Source: Streptomyces sp. NBC_00335
GTDB taxonomy: Bacteria > Actinomycetota > Actinomycetes > Streptomycetales > Streptomycetaceae
NCBI RefSeq assembly: GCF_036127095.1
Contig: NZ_CP108006.1
Coordinates: 6,811,501 to 6,875,500 of the forward strand
Reading direction: 5' to 3'
DNA length: 64,000 bases
Position numbers and translations under genes: made by a program. This document shows, in pieces, positions 8,206-15,916 of the stretch. The notes beneath the pieces are model-generated. The model was not told the DNA's origin, made no database searches, and worked only from the letters and a program-made list of their open reading frames with translations. Every line of letters begins with the position of its first letter. Position 1 is the stretch's first letter.

Positions 8206-9618
8206 ATGAAGGCCCACGACGGGATGTACATCGGCGGCGAGTGGCGGGACGCCCTCGGCCAAGGCCGCATCGAGGTCCTCAACCCGGCCGACGAGCGGCT
8301 CATCGCCTCGGTTCCGGCCGGTACGGCCGAGGACGTGGACGCGGCCGTACGCGCGGCCCGCGCGGCCTTCCCGGCCTGGGCGGCCACCGCTCCGGCCGAG
8401 CGGGCCGCCCTCATCGGGGCCCTGCGCGACGTCCTGGTCGCCCGCAAGTCGGAGATGGCCGAGACGATCACCGCCGAGCTGGGCTCGCCGCTGGGGTTCT
8501 CGGAGATGGTCCACGTCGGGGCGCCGATCGCCGTGGCCTCCTCCTACGCCGAGCTCGGGGCCTCGTACGCCTTCGAGGAGCGGATCGGGAACTCGACCGT
8601 GCTGCTGGAGCCGGTCGGCGTCGTCGGGGCGATCACCCCCTGGAACTACCCGCTGCACCAGATCGTTGCCAAGGTGGCACCCGCTCTCGCCGCAGGCTGC
8701 ACCATCGTCCTCAAGCCCGCCGAGGACACCCCGCTGACCGCACAGCTCTTCGCCGAAGCCGTGCACGAGGCGGGGATCCCGGCCGGGGTCTTCAACCTGG
8801 TGACCGGCACCGGCCTGGTCGCCGGCCAGGCCCTGGCCGCGCACGAGGAAGTCGACCTCGTCTCCTTCACCGGTTCCACCGCCGTCGGCAAGCAGATCGG
8901 CGCCACCGCCGGCGCCGCCGTCAAGCGGGTCGCCCTGGAACTGGGCGGCAAATCGGCCAACGTCATCCTGCCCGGCGCCAACCTCGCCAAGGCCGTCGCC
9001 TCGGGCGTGGGCCACGTCATGAACAACTCCGGCCAGAGCTGCAACGCGCTCACCCGCATGCTCGTCCACCGGGACGACTACGAGGAGGCGGTCTCCCTCG
9101 CGGCCGCCGCCGCGGCCAAGTACGCCTCCGGCGACCCCCTCGACCCGGGCACCCGCCTCGGACCGGTCGTCAGCGCCAAGCAGCGCGACCGCGTCCGCGA
9201 CTTCATCACCCAGGGCGTGGAGGAGGGCGCGCGCCTCGTCGCGGGCGGGCCCGAGGCGCCGCACGAGCAGGGGTACTTCATCGCCCCGACCGTGTTCGCC
9301 GACGTCACGCCCGACATGACCATCGCCCAGGAGGAGATCTTCGGCCCGGTGCTGTCGATCCTCCCCTACGGAGACCAGGACGAGGCCCTGGCCATCGCGA
9401 ACGGCACCGACTACGGGCTGGGCGGGGCGGTCTGGGCGGCGGACGAGGAGACGGCCGTCGCCTTCGCACGCCTGATGGACACCGGCCAGGTGGACATCAA
9501 CGGCGGCCGCTTCAACCCGCTCGCGCCCTTCGGCGGGTACAAGAAGTCGGGCGTGGGCCGCGAGCTGGGCCCGCACGGCCTCGCCGAGTTCCTGCAGACC
9601 AAGTCCCTGCAGTTCTAG
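8206..9618 (+). CDS. NAD(P)+-dependent aldehyde dehydrogenase
   Basis: A 470-residue class-1/2-type aldehyde dehydrogenase oxidising an aldehyde to the acid. The cofactor region holds GAITPWNYPLHQ and VLKPAEDTP; the catalytic Glu is in LELGGKSANV and the catalytic Cys in NNSGQSCNA; EEIFGPVLSI and the C-terminal GGYKKSGVGRELG complete the fold. ATG 8206 is eight bases after GGGAGGA and is preferred to the upstream GTG at 8188. The alcohol dehydrogenase starts 74 bases downstream, so an alcohol to aldehyde to acid route encoded by one operon is a reasonable inference. The natural substrate is not evident. Confidence 0.93.
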   Translation: MKAHDGMYIGGEWRDALGQGRIEVLNPADERLIASVPAGTAEDVDAAVRAARAAFPAWAATAPAERAALIGALRDVLVARKSEMAETITAELGSPLGFSEMVHVGAPIAVASSYAELGASYAFEERIGNSTVLLEPVGVVGAITPWNYPLHQIVAKVAPALAAGCTIVLKPAEDTPLTAQLFAEAVHEAGIPAGVFNLVTGTGLVAGQALAAHEEVDLVSFTGSTAVGKQIGATAGAAVKRVALELGGKSANVILPGANLAKAVASGVGHVMNNSGQSCNALTRMLVHRDDYEEAVSLAAAAAAKYASGDPLDPGTRLGPVVSAKQRDRVRDFITQGVEEGARLVAGGPEAPHEQGYFIAPTVFADVTPDMTIAQEEIFGPVLSILPYGDQDEALAIANGTDYGLGGAVWAADEETAVAFARLMDTGQVDINGGRFNPLAPFGGYKKSGVGRELGPHGLAEFLQTKSLQF

Positions 9619-9675
9619 ACCCGCAACCGCACAGTTCCAGACCCGCAACCGCACAGTCCAGCCCCGCAACCGCAC
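9611..9675 (+). repeat. Three 22-bp tandem repeats starting at the aldehyde dehydrogenase stop
   Basis: AGTTCTAGACCCGCAACCGC plus AC is repeated at 9611-9632, 9633-9654 and 9655-9675 with few changes (the last copy is one base shorter). The first copy includes the last codons and the TAG stop of the aldehyde dehydrogenase. The array fills most of the spacer before the alcohol dehydrogenase. Confidence 0.85.
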
Positions 9676-9692
9676 ACACGGAGACGACGATC

Positions 9693-10772
9693 ATGGTTCG
9701 CGCCGCCATCCTGCCCGCCGTCGGAGCCCCCCTGGAGATACGGGACATCGTGCTGCCCGAGCCCGGCCCCGGCCAGGTCCGGGTGCGGCTCGCCGCCGCC
9801 GGGGTCTGCCACTCCGACATCTCTCTCACCAACGGCACCATGAAGGTGCCCGTACCCGCCGTCCTCGGCCACGAGGGCGCGGGCACGGTCCTCGCCGTCG
9901 GCGAAGGGGTCACCCATGTCGCTCCCGGCGACGGGGTGGTGCTCAACTGGGCCCCGTCCTGCGGGCACTGCCACCACTGCTCGATCGGCGAGGTCTGGCT
10001 CTGCGCCAACGCGCTCGTCGGAATGGGAGCGGTGTACGCCCACGACGCCCTGGGCGCCGAGCTGCACCCCGGGCTGAACGTGGCCGCCTTCGCCGAGGAG
10101 ACGGTCGTGGCGGCCAACTGCGTCCTGCCCGCCCCCGCGGGGATCCCGCTCGCCGAGGCCGCACTGCTCGGCTGCGCGGTCCTCACCGGCTACGGAGCCG
10201 TCCACCACAGCGCCCAGGTCCGCCCCGGCGAGTCGGTGGCCGTCTTCGGAGTCGGCGGCGTGGGTCTGGTCGCCCTCCAGGCGGCCCGCATCGCGATGGC
10301 CGGCCCGATCGTGGCCGTGGACGTCTCCCCGGACAAGGAGGAACTGGCCCGGGCGGCCGGGGCCACGGAGTTCCTGCTCGCCTCCGAGAACACCGCCAAG
10401 GACATCCGCGCCCTCACCGGCGGCCACGGCGTGGACGTGGCCATCGAGTGCGTCGGCCGGGCCGCGAGCATCCGGGGCGCCTGGGCATCCACCCGGCGCG
10501 GCGGCCGCACGACGGTCGTCGGTATCGGCGGCAAGGACCAGCAGGTCACCTTCCACGCCCTGGAGATCTTCCACTTCGCCCGCACCCTCACCGGCTGCGT
10601 CTACGGCAACAGCGACCCCGCCCGCGACCTCCCGGTGATCGCCGCACACGTCCGCGCGGGCCGCCTCGACCTCGAAGCCCTGGTCACCGACCGGATCACC
10701 CTCGACGGCATCCCGGCGGCCTTCGACGCGATGCTGGCGGGCAAGGGCGGCCGCTCGCTGGTGGTGTTCTAG
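9693..10772 (+). CDS. Zinc-dependent alcohol dehydrogenase (class III-like MDR)
   Basis: A 359-residue medium-chain dehydrogenase. The catalytic zinc ligands lie in GVCHSD (Cys and His) and GHEGAG. The structural zinc lobe is abbreviated to CGHCHHCSIGEVWLC. The NAD-binding turn is VFGVGGVGLVALQAA with an Asp after the second strand (AVDVSPDK). The enzyme interconverts a primary alcohol and its aldehyde; the neighbouring aldehyde dehydrogenase would remove the product. ATG 9693 follows GGAGACGACGATC. It ends just before a strong hairpin. Confidence 0.92.
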   Translation: MVRAAILPAVGAPLEIRDIVLPEPGPGQVRVRLAAAGVCHSDISLTNGTMKVPVPAVLGHEGAGTVLAVGEGVTHVAPGDGVVLNWAPSCGHCHHCSIGEVWLCANALVGMGAVYAHDALGAELHPGLNVAAFAEETVVAANCVLPAPAGIPLAEAALLGCAVLTGYGAVHHSAQVRPGESVAVFGVGGVGLVALQAARIAMAGPIVAVDVSPDKEELARAAGATEFLLASENTAKDIRALTGGHGVDVAIECVGRAASIRGAWASTRRGGRTTVVGIGGKDQQVTFHALEIFHFARTLTGCVYGNSDPARDLPVIAAHVRAGRLDLEALVTDRITLDGIPAAFDAMLAGKGGRSLVVF

Positions 10773-10784
10773 CAGCCTGCCCGT

Positions 10785-10815
10785 ACGGGAGGCCCGCCCT
10801 TGGCAGGCCTCCCGT
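10785..10815. terminator. Hairpin between alcohol dehydrogenase and convergent TetR gene
   Basis: Perfect 10-bp arms ACGGGAGGCC and GGCCTCCCGT with an 11-base loop lie 12 bases after the alcohol dehydrogenase stop and 19 bases from the TetR stop. The hairpin can act on both strands. Confidence 0.8.
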
Positions 10816-10820
10816 CAGGC

Positions 10821-10860
10821 GGTGTCGGGCGGCGTCAGGCGGCGTCAGGCGGCGTCAGGC
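10821..10860. repeat. 10-bp tandem repeat across a stop codon
   Basis: GGCGTCAGGC is repeated three times (10831-10860) after a degenerate copy at 10821. The first full copy contains the TetR stop codon (10835-10837 on the minus strand), so the last residues, PPDAA, are encoded by repeat units. Confidence 0.8.
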
Positions 10861-11512
10861 CCGTCTCCCGCAGTGCCGCGTACTGGAGGGCCAGGCCGTC
10901 CAGCAGCGCCGCCAGGCCCGTCTCGAAGGCGCCCTCGTCCACCTCCTGCTGGCGCTCCGCCAGCAGGTGGGCCTGGCCCAGGTGCGGGTAGTCCGACGGG
11001 TCGTATGCCGCCTCGTCGTCGACGAAACCCCGGGCGAAGGAACCCACGGCCGAGCCGAGGATGAAGTACCGCATCAGCGCCCCGATCCGGGTCGCCTGCG
11101 CCGGCGGCCAGCCGGCCGCCGTCATCGCGCCGTAGACGGCGTCCGCGACCCGCAGACCGGCCGGCCTGCGGCCCGGTCCGCGCGCCAGTACCGGCACGAT
11201 GTTCGGATGGTCGGACAGGGCGGCCCGGTAGGAGTGTGCCCAGTCGCGCAGCGCGACCTGCCACTCCCGGCCGTCCCCCGCCTCGAACATCGACAGGTCG
11301 ACCCGTGCGCTCACCGCGTCCGCGACCGCGTCCAGGATCTCGTCCTTCGTGCGGAAGTGGTTGTACAGCGAAGGCCCGCTGACCCCCAGCGCCGCCGCCA
11401 GTCGCCGCGTCGAGACGGCCTCCAGTCCCTCGCCGTCCACCAGCGCACCCGCCGCCTCGACGATGAGCGATCTGCTGAGAAGGGGCTTGCGCGGTCTGGC
11501 CATGCGCCACAT
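10835..11512 (-). CDS. TetR family regulator of the adjacent acyl-CoA / alcohol oxidation genes
   Basis: The product begins MWRMARPRKPLLSR and has a helix-turn-helix at about residues 14-55 (AAALGVSGPSLYNHFRTK), then a TetR ligand domain; about 225 residues. ATG 11512 is preferred because the open frame further upstream would place the operator at 11532-11549 inside the gene. ATG 11503 (MARPRK) is also possible. It is divergent from an acyl-CoA dehydrogenase gene and convergent with the alcohol dehydrogenase. The same operator word occurs in its own promoter region and upstream of the aldehyde dehydrogenase, which suggests autoregulation and control of both flanking units. An acyl-CoA or aldehyde inducer is a guess from context. 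Confidence 0.85.
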   Translation of the reverse strand: MWRMARPRKPLLSRSLIVEAAGALVDGEGLEAVSTRRLAAALGVSGPSLYNHFRTKDEILDAVADAVSARVDLSMFEAGDGREWQVALRDWAHSYRAALSDHPNIVPVLARGPGRRPAGLRVADAVYGAMTAAGWPPAQATRIGALMRYFILGSAVGSFARGFVDDEAAYDPSDYPHLGQAHLLAERQQEVDEGAFETGLAALLDGLALQYAALRETGLTPPDAA

Positions 11513-11531
11513 AGTAAGGCCTGCCGGATTT

Positions 11532-11549
11532 AAACTAGCAGTGGTAATT
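11532..11549. promoter_or_regulatory. Operator in TetR / acyl-CoA dehydrogenase divergent promoter
   Basis: AAACTAGCAGTGGTAATT, read on the minus strand, aligns with the site at 8098-8115 in 14 of 18 positions. The conserved parts are the outer AAYTACC and GCTAGTTT; the centre differs. It sits 20 bases upstream of the TetR start and 37 bases upstream of the acyl-CoA dehydrogenase start. Confidence 0.6.
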
Positions 11550-11586
11550 AACCCCATCCGATCCCGTCCCCACCCGGAGGTGCCCG

Positions 11587-12738
11587 GTGAATCTGGAACT
11601 CAGCGAGGAGCAGTCCGCCGTCCGCGATCTCGCCCGCGCGTTCACCGAGCGCGAGATCGCTCCGTACGCCGCCGAGTGGGACCGCGCCGAGAGCGTGGAC
11701 CGGGCCATCGTGAAGAAGCTCGGCTCCGTCGGCTTCCTCGGCCTGACCGTCCCCGAGGAGTACGGCGGCTCCGGCGGGGACCACCTCTCCTACGTCCTGG
11801 TCACCGAGGAACTCGGCCGCGGGGACTCCGCCGTGCGCGGCATCGTCTCCGTCTCCCTGGGCCTGGTCGCCAAGACCGTCGCCGCCTGGGGGAGCGAGGA
11901 GCAGAAGCGCGACTGGCTGCCCCGCCTGTGCTCCGGCGAGGCCCTCGGCTGCTTCGGGCTCACCGAGCCCGGCACCGGCTCCGACGCCGCCGCCCTGACC
12001 ACCCGGGCCCGGCGCGAGGGCGACTCGTACGTGATCAGCGGCAGCAAGATGTTCATCACCAACGGCACCTGGGCCGACGTGGTCCTGCTCTTCGCCCGCA
12101 CCAACGAGGACCCCGGCCACCGCGGAATCTCCGCGTTCCTCGTGCCCACCGACACCCCCGGCCTGGCCCGCCGCGAGATCCACGGCAAGCTGGGCCTGCG
12201 CGGCCAGGCCACCGCCGAACTCTCCCTCGACGGCGTGCGCGTGCCCGCCTCCGCGATGCTCGGCCCCGAGGGGAAGGGCTTCTCCGTCGCCATGTCGGCC
12301 CTCGCCAAGGGCCGGATGTCCGTCGCCGCGGGCTGTGTGGGCATCGCCCAGGCCGCGCTGGACGCGGCCGTCTCCTACGCGGCCCAGCGCGAGCAGTTCG
12401 GCAAGCCGATCGCCCACCACCAGCTGGTCCAGGAGCTGATCGCCGACATCTCCGTCGACGTGGACGCGGCCCGGCTGCTGACCTGGCGGGTGGCCGATCT
12501 GATCGACCGCGGACTGCCCTTCGCCACCGAGTCCTCCACCGCCAAGCTCTTCGCCTCCGAGGCCGCCGTCCGCGCCGCGAGCAACGCCCTCCAGGTGCAC
12601 GGCGGTTACGGCTACATCGACGAGTACCCGGCCGGCAAGCTGCTGCGCGACGCCCGTGTGATGACCCTGTACGAGGGCACCAGCCAGATCCAGAAGCTCC
12701 TCATCGGCCGCGCCCGTACGGGGGTTTCGGCTTTCTGA
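11587..12738 (+). CDS. Acyl-CoA dehydrogenase (FAD)
   Basis: A 383-residue acyl-CoA dehydrogenase that introduces the alpha-beta double bond in acyl-CoA. FAD-binding blocks CFGLTEPGTGSDAA and FITNGTWADV, the Arg/Gln region YAAQREQFGKPI, and the catalytic-base segment LYEGTSQIQKLLIGRA near the C-terminus are all present. The start is GTG, eight bases after GGAGGT. It is divergent from its likely TetR regulator. Short- or branched-chain specificity is possible but cannot be fixed from sequence alone. Confidence 0.93.
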   Translation: MNLELSEEQSAVRDLARAFTEREIAPYAAEWDRAESVDRAIVKKLGSVGFLGLTVPEEYGGSGGDHLSYVLVTEELGRGDSAVRGIVSVSLGLVAKTVAAWGSEEQKRDWLPRLCSGEALGCFGLTEPGTGSDAAALTTRARREGDSYVISGSKMFITNGTWADVVLLFARTNEDPGHRGISAFLVPTDTPGLARREIHGKLGLRGQATAELSLDGVRVPASAMLGPEGKGFSVAMSALAKGRMSVAAGCVGIAQAALDAAVSYAAQREQFGKPIAHHQLVQELIADISVDVDAARLLTWRVADLIDRGLPFATESSTAKLFASEAAVRAASNALQVHGGYGYIDEYPAGKLLRDARVMTLYEGTSQIQKLLIGRARTGVSAF

Positions 12739-12760
12739 GTGGCCCCCCGGAGTTCCCGAG

Positions 12761-12800
12761 AGCCCCCAAGAGCCCCCAAGAGCCCCCAAGAGCCCCCGGG
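12761..12800 (+). repeat. Decamer tandem repeat after acyl-CoA dehydrogenase
   Basis: AGCCCCCAAG occurs three times (12761-12790), followed by AGCCCCCGGG. It lies 22 bases after the stop codon. No hairpin is formed by the repeat itself. Confidence 0.85.
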
Positions 12801-12877
12801 AGTCCCCGAAGTTCCTGAGTACGTAAGTGAGTACGCGCGCGGATGTGCCGGGGCCCGGCCCGCCCGAAGCTGGACCC

Positions 12878-13189
12878 ATGAACGAGACACCGGTCAAGCA
12901 GCAGAACACGGGGGCCTACTACGGCCAGGCCGTCGCCTCCTTCGGCGTCGCCATCGGCGCGGTGGCCCTGGGGATCTACAACATGGAGGCTGACGGCTGG
13001 GTCCGGGCCTTCCTCGGCATCGCGGTCCTCTACCTCACCACCTCGGCCTTCACCCTCGCCAAGGTGATCCGCGACCGCCAGGAGGTCACCCAGATCGTCA
13101 CCCGGGTCGACCAGGCCCGGATGGAGAAGATCATGACGGGCTACGACCCCTTCGCGGTCCCGAAGCAGCCCACTCCCCAGGATCGCTAA
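12878..13189 (+). CDS. YiaA/YiaB-type two-helix inner membrane protein
   Basis: A 103-residue protein with two membrane helices (about residues 14-34 and 43-61) and a charged C-terminal tail DRQEVTQIVTRVDQARMEKI. The QNTGAYYGQAVASFGVAIG opening and the length fit the YiaAB two-helix family, whose function is not settled. ATG 12878 was chosen because the conserved part begins there; a GTG at 12827 would add 17 unrelated residues. No clear RBS is seen. Confidence 0.75.
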   Translation: MNETPVKQQNTGAYYGQAVASFGVAIGAVALGIYNMEADGWVRAFLGIAVLYLTTSAFTLAKVIRDRQEVTQIVTRVDQARMEKIMTGYDPFAVPKQPTPQDR

Positions 13190-13200
13190 GCGCTTGCTCA
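13187..13200. promoter_or_regulatory. Operator TAAGCGCTTGCTCA upstream of TetR gene
   Basis: This 14-mer is identical to 14393-14406 upstream of the MaoC gene. It overlaps the expected -35 region of a promoter whose -10 would be TAGGCT at 13212-13217, so binding should repress the TetR gene. The reverse complement TGAGCAAGCGCTTA resembles the AnCAAGnnCTTGnT word known for the mycobacterial steroid regulator KstR2. Confidence 0.65.
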
Positions 13201-13252
13201 CCACCCTCCGGTAGGCTGTTCATTCCTACAGGCCGAAGAGGGTGAGCGAGCG

Positions 13253-13918
13253 ATGGACAGCGCGGAGGAGATCAGCGGTTACCGGCCGTGGTCGGAGGTC
13301 ACTCCCGACGCCGCGCGGCGGCTGCTCGTCGCCGCCGTGGAGGCCTTCGCGGAGCGCGGATATCACGCCACCACCACGCGGGACATCGCGGGGCGGGCCG
13401 GCATGAGCCCGGCCGCGCTCTACATCCACTACAAGACCAAGGAAGAGCTGCTCCACCGGATCAGCCGGATCGGCCACGACAAGGCGCTGGCGATCCTCGA
13501 CTCCGCCGCCTCCGGCCCCGGCAGCGCCGCCGAGCGGCTCGACGTGGCCGTACGGTCCTTCGTGCGCTGGCACGCCGCGCATCACACCACCGCGCGCGTG
13601 GTCCAGTACGAGCTCGATGCTCTCGCTCCGGAGCACCGCTCCGACATCGTGGCCCTGCGCCGGCAGAGCGACGCGGCCATCCGCCGCATCCTCGCCGACG
13701 GCGTCGCGGCCGGGGAGTTCTTCGTCCCGGACGTCCCCGGCACCACCCTTGCCGTGCTGTCGCTCTGCATCGACGTCGCCCGCTGGTTCAGCGCCGACGG
13801 CCGTCGCACGCCCGACGAGGTCGGCGCGCTCTACGCCGGCCTCGTGCTCCGCATGGTGGGCGCGGGCTCCGGCGCGGCCGATGCGCCGGCCGCGGGCCCA
13901 GCGGTGGATCAGAAGTAG
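13253..13918 (+). CDS. TetR family regulator paired with MaoC dehydratase
   Basis: A 221-residue regulator with a classic N-terminal helix-turn-helix (about residues 21-65; TTTRDIAGRAGMSPAALYIHYKTKEELL) and a C-terminal domain rich in Ala and Arg. The ATG follows GAGGGTGAGCGAGCG. It is convergent with the MaoC gene and overlaps its 3' end by ten bases. The identical 14-bp operator upstream of both genes suggests that the protein represses itself and the dehydratase. The ligand is probably an acyl-CoA thioester, judged only from the target gene. Confidence 0.88.
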   Translation: MDSAEEISGYRPWSEVTPDAARRLLVAAVEAFAERGYHATTTRDIAGRAGMSPAALYIHYKTKEELLHRISRIGHDKALAILDSAASGPGSAAERLDVAVRSFVRWHAAHHTTARVVQYELDALAPEHRSDIVALRRQSDAAIRRILADGVAAGEFFVPDVPGTTLAVLSLCIDVARWFSADGRRTPDEVGALYAGLVLRMVGAGSGAADAPAAGPAVDQK

Positions 13919-14370
13919 TAGCGGGACACCGACTCCGCCACGCACACGGGCTTCTCGCCGCCCTCGATCTCGACGGTCACGGTGGCCGACACCTGGACGC
14001 CGCCGCCCGCCTCCACGACCTCGGTGATCAGGGCGGTCGCGCGCAGCCGCGAACCGACCGGCACCGGCGCGGGGAAACGCACCTTGTTCACCCCGTAGTT
14101 GATGCCCATCTTCATGCCCTCGACCCGCATGATCTGCGGCACCAGGCTCGGCAGTAGCGACAGCGTGAGGTATCCGTGCGCGATCGTGGAGCCGAAGGGT
14201 CCGGTCGCCGCCCGCTCCGGGTCCACGTGGATCCACTGGTGGTCCCCGGTGGCGTCCGCGAAGAGGTCGATCCGCTTCTGGTCCACCTCCAGCCAGTCGC
14301 TCGGGCCGAGCGGTGCGCCGATCCCGGCGGTGAGCTGCTCGGCGGACGTGAAGATCCTCGGCTCGGACAT
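13909..14370 (-). CDS. MaoC-like (R)-specific enoyl-CoA hydratase
   Basis: A 153-residue hot-dog fold hydratase. The hydratase signature FADATGDHQWIHVD holds the catalytic Asp43 and His48. The GSTIAHGYLTLSL block is the usual hydration-2 motif. It would hydrate trans-2-enoyl-CoA to the (R)-3-hydroxy form. The ATG follows GGGAGAGG with seven bases spacing. Its promoter (TTGACA, 18 bases, CATTCT) is followed at once by the 14-bp operator shared with the TetR gene. Confidence 0.9.
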   Translation of the reverse strand: MSEPRIFTSAEQLTAGIGAPLGPSDWLEVDQKRIDLFADATGDHQWIHVDPERAATGPFGSTIAHGYLTLSLLPSLVPQIMRVEGMKMGINYGVNKVRFPAPVPVGSRLRATALITEVVEAGGGVQVSATVTVEIEGGEKPVCVAESVSRYYF

Positions 14371-14392
14371 ACCCGTACCTCTCCCTGGCGAA

Positions 14393-14435
14393 TAAGCGCT
14401 TGCTCAGAATGCTGGGGTCGTCATGGATCTGTCAA
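14393..14435 (-). promoter_or_regulatory. MaoC promoter with overlapping operator
   Basis: On the minus strand TTGACA (14430-14435) and CATTCT (14406-14411) are 18 bases apart. The operator TGAGCAAGCGCTTA (14393-14406) touches the -10 and covers the expected transcription start, a normal position for a repressor site. Confidence 0.65.
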
Positions 14436-14493
14436 TGACGGTCGGTGAAGCGCCCGACCCCGAATCCCGGCCCGGCCGATTACCCTCGGCGGT

Positions 14494-14940
14494 GTGCCGC
14501 AGATTCCCGAGAAGGTCCACGAGCTCACCGTCGGCCAGCTGTCCGCCCGCAGCGGCGCGGCCGTCTCCGCACTGCACTTCTACGAGACCAAGGGGCTGAT
14601 CAGCAGCCGCCGCACCTCGGGGAACCAGCGCCGCTACACCCGAGACGCGCTGCGCCGCGTGGCGTTCGTACGGGCCGCCCAGCGCGTCGGCATCCCCCTG
14701 GCCAGCATCCGCGACGCCCTCGCCCAGCTCCCCGAAGGCCGCACCCCCAACCGTGAGGACTGGGCCCTGCTTTCGGAGAGCTGGCGCGCCGAGCTCGACC
14801 AGCGGATAGCTCAACTCGGCCGCCTGCGTGACCACTTGACCGACTGCATCGGCTGCGGATGCCTCTCCCTGGAGAACTGCGCCCTCTCCAACCCGGACGA
14901 CGTCTTCGGCGAACGGATCACCGGCTCCCGGCTGCTGTGA
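14494..14940 (+). CDS. soxR: Redox-sensitive MerR-family activator SoxR
   Basis: A 148-residue MerR-type regulator. The N-terminal winged helix-turn-helix ([21 protein letters not shown]) is followed by a dimerisation helix and the [2Fe-2S] motif Cys118-x2-Cys121-x-Cys123-x5-Cys129 that defines SoxR. In Streptomyces SoxR responds to redox-active pigments and activates a few export and oxidoreductase genes. Start GTG 14494 has no RBS, but TACCCT at 14481-14486 makes a leaderless transcript plausible. The 3' end overlaps the convergent BKACE-like gene by 23 bases. Confidence 0.95.
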   Translation: MPQIPEKVHELTVGQLSARSGAAVSALHFYETKGLISSRRTSGNQRRYTRDALRRVAFVRAAQRVGIPLASIRDALAQLPEGRTPNREDWALLSESWRAELDQRIAQLGRLRDHLTDCIGCGCLSLENCALSNPDDVFGERITGSRLL

Positions 14941-15916
14941 CCTCCCGCGCGCGGGAGGCCGCCGCGACCAGTTCGGCGTTCGACCGCGCCGCCCGGCCGT
15001 CCGGCAGGTGCAGCACGTCTCCTACGCCGATCCGCGCCCCGGCGCCGTACCGCGCGGCCAGCCGCAGCGCCGGCCAGGCCGCCGCCTCCCGCCCGAACAG
15101 CACCACCGGCACCGGCGGCAGCCGGCGCAGCAGCTCGGCCACCGGCCCGGGGTCGGCGGAGGCCAGCTCGGCCACCAGCCGGACCCGCGCGGGGTCCCGT
15201 ACCGGCCAGGCGAGGAACCGCGCGAGGGACCCGGCCGCCCCGCTCACCGCGCCCTCGGCGTCCGCCGCCGCCCCGCCCGCCGCCGCCCTTCCCGTGGCTG
15301 CCTCGGTGTCCGCAGCCGCCCCGCCCACCGCGACCTCCGCGTCCACCGCCGCCCCGCGCTCCAGCAGCGCCTCGGCGAGCTCCCGCGCCCCCGGCTCCGC
15401 GAACCGCACCACCGCCCGGTCGGGCAGCACCGTCCAACTCCGCACCCGCGCGAGCCGCCCCGCGTGATCCGGCTCGGCCCCCGCGCTCACGGCCACGGAG
15501 ACCGCCACCCCGCCGCCGGGCCCGGGACCGCCCCGGACCCCGCTCCCGCCCCTGAGGCCCGCGTCGCGCAGGGCCTCCAGCAGCGGCCCGACCACCCGGG
15601 GCGAGAGGCTCTCGCGGCCGCACGGGGTGCGCGGATGGACCAGCACCTCCCGGGCCCCGGCGGCCACCGCCGCGAGCGCGGCGTCCACCAGGTCCCCGGG
15701 GCTCATCGGGACGGCCGCGCCGTCGGCGGCGCCCCGGGAACCGTTCAGCGACACCACCAGGGTCGGCCCCGCGGGCCCGGGTCTCCGCCGGACGGACTCC
15801 GGCCCCGGCCCTGGTCGCCCGGACCGCGCCGGGTCCTGCCCGGAACGTGCGGACTCCGTCGGCGCCGACTCCCGGACCTTCGCCGCCGCCCCCGCCTCCA
15901 TGCCCGCCCCGCTCAC
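14918..15916 (-). CDS. BKACE-like (DUF849) protein with altered metal site
   Basis: A 332-residue protein with the family core [35 protein letters not shown] and [18 protein letters not shown], related to beta-keto acid cleavage enzymes (3-keto-5-aminohexanoate cleavage type), zinc-dependent TIM barrels. In the family zinc is held by an HxH pair and a later Glu. Here the first His position is Leu92 (LVHPR, His94 kept) and the Glu of the usual G-x-E-D block is Gly299 (RIGVGD). It may not bind zinc normally. Ala/Gly-rich inserts occur at about 196-232. GTG 15916 overlaps the stop of the upstream gene (GTGA), so the two are translationally coupled. Family call from memory; function unknown. Confidence 0.65.
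   Translation of the reverse strand: MSGAGMEAGAAAKVRESAPTESARSGQDPARSGRPGPGPESVRRRPGPAGPTLVVSLNGSRGAADGAAVPMSPGDLVDAALAAVAAGAREVLVHPRTPCGRESLSPRVVGPLLEALRDAGLRGGSGVRGGPGPGGGVAVSVAVSAGAEPDHAGRLARVRSWTVLPDRAVVRFAEPGARELAEALLERGAAVDAEVAVGGAAADTEAATGRAAAGGAAADAEGAVSGAAGSLARFLAWPVRDPARVRLVAELASADPGPVAELLRRLPPVPVVLFGREAAAWPALRLAARYGAGARIGVGDVLHLPDGRAARSNAELVAAASRAREVTAAGSR

Noticed and set aside
12761..12800. Possible CRISPR-like array
   Set aside because: Units are directly adjacent 10-mers without spacers, and no cas gene is near.
11548..12909. 453-codon minus-strand frame opposite the acyl-CoA dehydrogenase
   Set aside because: No family resemblance and typical shadow composition; the plus-strand gene carries all expected motifs.
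14941..14958. 18-base palindrome CCTCCCGCGCGCGGGAGG as a SoxR operator
   Set aside because: It lies downstream of soxR inside the end of the convergent gene and does not resemble SoxR-type promoter spacers; it may act as a hairpin only.
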